From positions 1 to 7,865 of the forward strand of contig DFEO01000069.1 in assembly GCA_002368715.1 (NCBI GenBank): a stretch of 7,865 nt of DNA, written 5' to 3'. A program made the position numbers and the translations under genes. Within the stretch, counting starts at the first letter, position 1. The number at the start of each line of letters is the position of its first letter. Origin of the DNA: Ruminococcus sp. UBA3800 (lineage in GTDB: Bacteria > Bacillota > Clostridia > Oscillospirales > Ruminococcaceae). The notes beneath the pieces are model-generated. The model was not told where the DNA came from and made no database searches. It saw only the letters and a list, made by a program, of their open reading frames with translations. This document shows positions 5,230 through 7,865 of the stretch, one piece after another.

Positions 5230-6421
5230 CAGGCGCACTCCCTTTGACCGACTCTATGAACTGCTTTGCGGCTCTCGGTGAACGGCCTGCCTTTGTCAGG
5301 GCAAAACGCTCGGCTCTCATAAACAGCTCATCCTTCGGCATATCCACCTCATACTCCTCGGCAAGCCTTTCCACGACCTCAAGATAGGTGCCCTTGTCGG
5401 GCTTGCGGAAGGTGACGGTAAGGCCGAAACGATCCGACAGCGAAAGGAACTCCTGCATAGTGTCACGCAGATGTATCTCATCGCCCTCTCTTGCAGAGAA
5501 GGTCTCTCTCACCAGATGGCGCCTGTTTGAGGTCGCATAGATACGCAGATTCTTTGCGGTAGAGGAAACGCTTCCCTCAAGTATTGCTTTGAGCGCTGCA
5601 AAGTCATCGTCATCCTCGGTGAACGAAAGGTCGTCGATGAACACTATGAACTTGAGCGGATTGCGGCTGATGCTCCCGACTATATCGGGAATGGTGTGGA
5701 GCTGTGTTTTTTTCAGCTCGATAAGACGCAGACCCTTTGGCGCAAATTCATTTGCTATGGCCTTGACGGTCGAGGACTTGCCTGTTCCGCAGTCGCCGTA
5801 AAGGAGCACATTGTTAGCAGGCTTGCCTGCCAGAAATGCAAGCGTGTTCTCGATGACCTCGGCTCTCTCGTTCTCGTAGCAGTGGAGCTGCGAGAGCCTT
5901 ATCGGGTCGGGATACTCAACAGGAACGAGATCGCTGCCCTTCATCATAAACACATTGTGCCTTGAATATGCCCCGTAACCGAATTCTCCTATGCGGTGCA
6001 TACGGTCGGCATAGACCTTTGAAAAATCGGTCTGCTGTGTCATATACCTTGGAAGGAAGCCGTCGAAGCCTATTCTTGCGGCTATCTCCGAGCTCTGTAT
6101 CTGCGAGAGCTCCTCCAATGTCTGAAGCTCATTCGCAAGACATTCCTCAATCATCATACCTGCCTTTGAGCCCTCGCCCCTGCGGAAGGTATAGATGTTC
6201 TCATCCTGCAAAGTTATGCTTAATATATATTCAGTAAGGTCGTCGCCCTTTTCATAAAGAGCAGACACAAAGGCGCAGTAATCCGTGACCGCCTTCTCGG
6301 CATCTCCCGAAACCGTGCTCTCCAGAGCCTTTACGAAGGAAGAAAAAATAACGTCCTCAAAAAGCCCTCTGAAAACCACCAGTGTCCTTACTCTTGAAAG
6401 AATGTTTTTCAGATCAGTCAT
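5222..6421 (-). CDS. DUF815-type AAA+ ATPase
   Basis: A 399-residue cytoplasmic ATPase. The N-terminal 180 or so residues are a mostly helical region without a motif I recognise. The AAA+ core has Walker A GDCGTGKSS at 209-217, Walker B FIVFIDDLSF at 258-267, a sensor-1 segment ATSNRRHL at 296-303 with N299, SDRFGL at 329-334 with a candidate arginine finger R331, and a sensor-2-like GRSPRAAKQF at 379-388. The order and the FIDDLSF / ATSNRRHL pair are typical of the DUF815 family (PF05673), whose cellular role is not established. The motifs look intact, so ATPase activity is expected. The ATG at 6421 has AGGAG (complement of 6428-6432) 6 nt upstream, and this overlaps the TAG stop of the SGNH gene. 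The GNAT gene downstream overlaps by 8 nt. The tight packing suggests these proteins are made together; no partner is shown. Confidence 0.88.
   Translation of the reverse strand: MTDLKNILSRVRTLVVFRGLFEDVIFSSFVKALESTVSGDAEKAVTDYCAFVSALYEKGDDLTEYILSITLQDENIYTFRRGEGSKAGMMIEECLANELQTLEELSQIQSSEIAARIGFDGFLPRYMTQQTDFSKVYADRMHRIGEFGYGAYSRHNVFMMKGSDLVPVEYPDPIRLSQLHCYENERAEVIENTLAFLAGKPANNVLLYGDCGTGKSSTVKAIANEFAPKGLRLIELKKTQLHTIPDIVGSISRNPLKFIVFIDDLSFTEDDDDFAALKAILEGSVSSTAKNLRIYATSNRRHLVRETFSAREGDEIHLRDTMQEFLSLSDRFGLTVTFRKPDKGTYLEVVERLAEEYEVDMPKDELFMRAERFALTKAGRSPRAAKQFIESVKGSAPDA
5238..5243 (-). promoter_or_regulatory. Shine-Dalgarno deciding the GNAT start
   Basis: AGGGAG on the minus strand lies 8 nt before the ATG at 5229, inside the last codons of the ATPase gene. 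It overlaps the alternative GTG start at 5238, which therefore looks wrong. Confidence 0.72.
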
Positions 6422-6430
6422 AAAAATCTC

Positions 6431-7537
6431 CTATCTGCCGGCGCTCACCACAGAAATGACCATAAACGGGCTGTCGTCCCTGCCCTCTTCCTCGATGACC
6501 ACATCTACCGTGTGAAGACCCGGGCCGGCATTGCTCGTGACTATCGTCAGTGCGCTGAGATCACCCCAGTCCTCATCAAAATTCGCATCCAGGATGACTC
6601 TTTCGTTCGTCTTTCCGTCAACCGTCACATAAGCAACGGGAGCAGGCTTGTTTATGGTCTTTCTCCACTGGAGCATTATTATACTGCCCTTTACAAGGAA
6701 GCTCAGCTTCGAGCCCTTTCCCTTGCCGAGCCAGCCGCCCTTGAACGGGTCGCACCAGGCATAGCCCTCGGTGTTGGGGTCAGGAGCAAAGCCCTCGCTC
6801 TTTGTGGCGATATCCTTGTTCTGATAACGCACCGCATCCTCGAAGCGGCAGGCAGTTATCGGTGAAGCAAGTGCAGGCTTTTCCGGGTCGTCTATCCTGT
6901 TTTTCAGCTGGATATCCAGCATATTGCAGATAAGGTCCGCTATCATCCTGTGGCCCTTATCGTTCGGGTGGAGCATATCGGAAGTATAATCCTCACGCTT
7001 CTCCTCGCCCGAAACAAAATGCGGATAGATATAATCTCTCACGCTCACTATCGGCAGACCATAGTGGATGCCTATCTCGTTATGTATCTCCTGAGCGTTG
7101 TGACCGTCATTATAGAAAAGGTTGTTTATAAGCATCACGGCCTTGACAGAGGGTGCTTTGAGCAGCTTTCTTATCAGGCTCTCATATGCCTCTCTGAACA
7201 CCTGCGTATTGTCATCGTTGACAGAAAACTCGACAAACACAAGGTCAGGCTCCTTGTCAAGAACGTGCTCGTCCGCCCTTGCCACACCGAACAGCGATGT
7301 GGTGGCACCTATGCCTGCATTGAAAAAGTCGATCTCGATGCCCCGAAAATGCCTCTTCCACCATCTGGCGGAAAGGTCGGCATATCTTCTCTCCTCGGTC
7401 TTTGCGTGGCAGCCCTGGGTTATCGAGCCGCCAAGATAAACTATGCTCAGCTTCTTTTCTTTTTTCGCCTTGTCAAACACCGCCGACATATAGTTTGCAT
7501 TGCCGGTGCTGACAACGGATGTATTCATATCGTACAT
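6431..7537 (-). CDS. SGNH/GDSL-family hydrolase with C-terminal extension
   Basis: An intracellular serine esterase/acylhydrolase of the SGNH superfamily. Residue numbers count from the longest reading (TTG at 7561); subtract 8 for the preferred start. Block I is YLGGSITQG with nucleophile S46, block II is FNAGIGAT with G83, block III is VEFSVNDD with N115, and block V is SDMLHPNDKGH with D195 and H198. The oxyanion hole and catalytic triad are therefore complete. Residues from about 235 to 376 form a separate part rich in predicted beta strands, with many Trp, Gly and Asp residues, possibly a binding or lid module. There is no signal peptide, so a substrate inside the cell, such as an acylated sugar or imported deacetylation target, is likely. 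The ATG at 7537 is chosen because AGGGA lies 5 nt upstream; TTG at 7561 has no Shine-Dalgarno, and the ATG at 7528 is too far from the site. It follows ilvB by 36 nt and leads into the ATPase gene 9 nt away. The substrate is unknown. Confidence 0.88.
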   Translation of the reverse strand: MYDMNTSVVSTGNANYMSAVFDKAKKEKKLSIVYLGGSITQGCHAKTEERRYADLSARWWKRHFRGIEIDFFNAGIGATTSLFGVARADEHVLDKEPDLVFVEFSVNDDNTQVFREAYESLIRKLLKAPSVKAVMLINNLFYNDGHNAQEIHNEIGIHYGLPIVSVRDYIYPHFVSGEEKREDYTSDMLHPNDKGHRMIADLICNMLDIQLKNRIDDPEKPALASPITACRFEDAVRYQNKDIATKSEGFAPDPNTEGYAWCDPFKGGWLGKGKGSKLSFLVKGSIIMLQWRKTINKPAPVAYVTVDGKTNERVILDANFDEDWGDLSALTIVTSNAGPGLHTVDVVIEEEGRDDSPFMVISVVSAGR

Positions 7538-7542
7538 GGCTT

Positions 7543-7547
7543 TCCCT
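7543..7547 (-). promoter_or_regulatory. Shine-Dalgarno deciding the SGNH hydrolase start
   Basis: AGGGA on the minus strand lies 5 nt before the ATG at 7537. No comparable site precedes the TTG at 7561, the outermost in-frame start. The ATG at 7528 is also in frame, but its distance from this site (14 nt) is too long. Confidence 0.6.
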
Positions 7548-7573
7548 GCTTTCGTATCCAAAATTTCGGACAG

Positions 7574-7865
7574 TTAGTCGAGATCTATCTCCATTATAGG
7601 CTGGCTCACATCTGCGCCTGCCGGCACCATAGGCAGGACATTGACGTCCTTGTTGATGATAACATCCACAAGCACGGGTCTGCCGCTCCTTGCAAGCTCC
7701 AGAGCCTTTGCGATGCCGTCCTTTATCTCGTCCTTCTTCGAGATGCGCACACCCTCTACTCCGAAAGCATCGGCAAGCTTCATAAGGTCGGTGCCTCTCT
7801 CGATATCGGTCTGCGAGAAGCGCTGACCGTAGAAAAGACGCTGCCACTGTCTTACCATTCCGAGA
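7574..7865 (-). CDS. ilvB: Acetolactate synthase large subunit, C-terminal end (partial)
   Basis: The last 96 or so codons of a thiamine-diphosphate enzyme that runs off the right edge. The visible part begins LGMVRQWQRLFYGQRFSQTD, the highly conserved segment after the ThDP-binding motif of acetohydroxyacid synthase catalytic subunits, and continues with LADAFGVEGVRI, RPVLVDVIINKDVNVLPMVP and a final QPIMEIDLD. AHAS condenses two pyruvates, or pyruvate with 2-oxobutyrate, in the first common step of valine, leucine and isoleucine synthesis. The MVRQWQ and NVLPMVPAG pattern separates it from other ThDP enzymes such as pyruvate oxidase or glyoxylate carboligase. The internal ATG at 7858 is not a start, because the frame stays open upstream with Leu-Gly. 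The regulatory-subunit gene and any leader attenuator would lie outside the window or elsewhere. The next gene starts 36 nt after its TAA stop. Confidence 0.93.
   Translation of the reverse strand, partial: LGMVRQWQRLFYGQRFSQTDIERGTDLMKLADAFGVEGVRISKKDEIKDGIAKALELARSGRPVLVDVIINKDVNVLPMVPAGADVSQPIMEIDLD

Noticed and set aside
7557..7570. Inverted repeat of 14 bp in the ilvB-SGNH gap (TCCAAAATTTCGGA)
   Set aside because: It is palindromic apart from one G-T pair but has no loop and no T-tract, so it is not a terminator. A regulator site cannot be supported from one copy.
7473..7847. 124-codon minus-strand frame across the ilvB-SGNH junction
   Set aside because: It overlaps ilvB and the SGNH gene in another frame. 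The Arg- and Cys-rich translation is typical of a shadow frame.
1..7865. Defence, mobile or secondary-metabolite system
   Set aside because: I looked for transposases, integrases, toxin-antitoxin pairs, nucleases, repeat arrays and biosynthetic enzymes and found none. The DUF815 ATPase, SGNH hydrolase and GNAT do not match a defence system I know.

Overview
The window looks like chromosomal housekeeping DNA from an anaerobic, moderate-GC Firmicute. A Ruminococcus-like member of the Clostridia is the best guess. This is inferred from the style of the proteins (MurD with a GVTGSDGKTTT loop, a long Prs of about 380 residues, a DUF815 ATPase, tandem M42 peptidases) and from strong purine-rich Shine-Dalgarno sites. 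It cannot be proven from one window. I see no mobile element, tRNA, rRNA, CRISPR array or phage gene.

Layout, read along the minus strand from the right edge. The 3' end of an acetolactate synthase large subunit gene (7574-7865) is followed by a cytoplasmic SGNH/GDSL hydrolase with a C-terminal extension (6431-7537), a DUF815-type AAA+ ATPase (5222-6421), a GNAT acetyltransferase (4735-5229) and an IspD/TarI-family cytidylyltransferase (3963-4661). SGNH, ATPase and GNAT are tightly coupled: the Shine-Dalgarno of the ATPase overlaps the SGNH stop, and the GNAT start overlaps the ATPase stop by 8 nt. They look like one transcription unit that continues from ilvB. A hairpin lies between GNAT and the cytidylyltransferase, but its T-tract faces the opposite strand.

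The only plus-strand gene is prs (2774-3919), a PRPP synthase with its own sigma-A type promoter and a strong intrinsic terminator. It converges on the cytidylyltransferase. Divergent from prs, with a separate near-consensus promoter, is a minus-strand operon: murD (1096-2487), an M42 metallopeptidase (68-1084) and the first 22 codons of a second M42 peptidase (1-65) that runs off the left edge.

The genes cover branched-chain amino acid synthesis (ilvB), nucleotide precursor supply (prs), peptidoglycan precursor synthesis (murD), peptide turnover (M42 pair) and activated-alditol or isoprenoid precursor supply (cytidylyltransferase). The least understood part is the SGNH - DUF815 ATPase - GNAT trio. 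I did not find clear evidence of a new biological system. The points worth following are that trio, a GC-rich hairpin patch between the divergent promoters, and a terminator facing antisense at the 5' end of the cytidylyltransferase. Four translation starts are placed on Shine-Dalgarno evidence downstream of the longest possible ORF.
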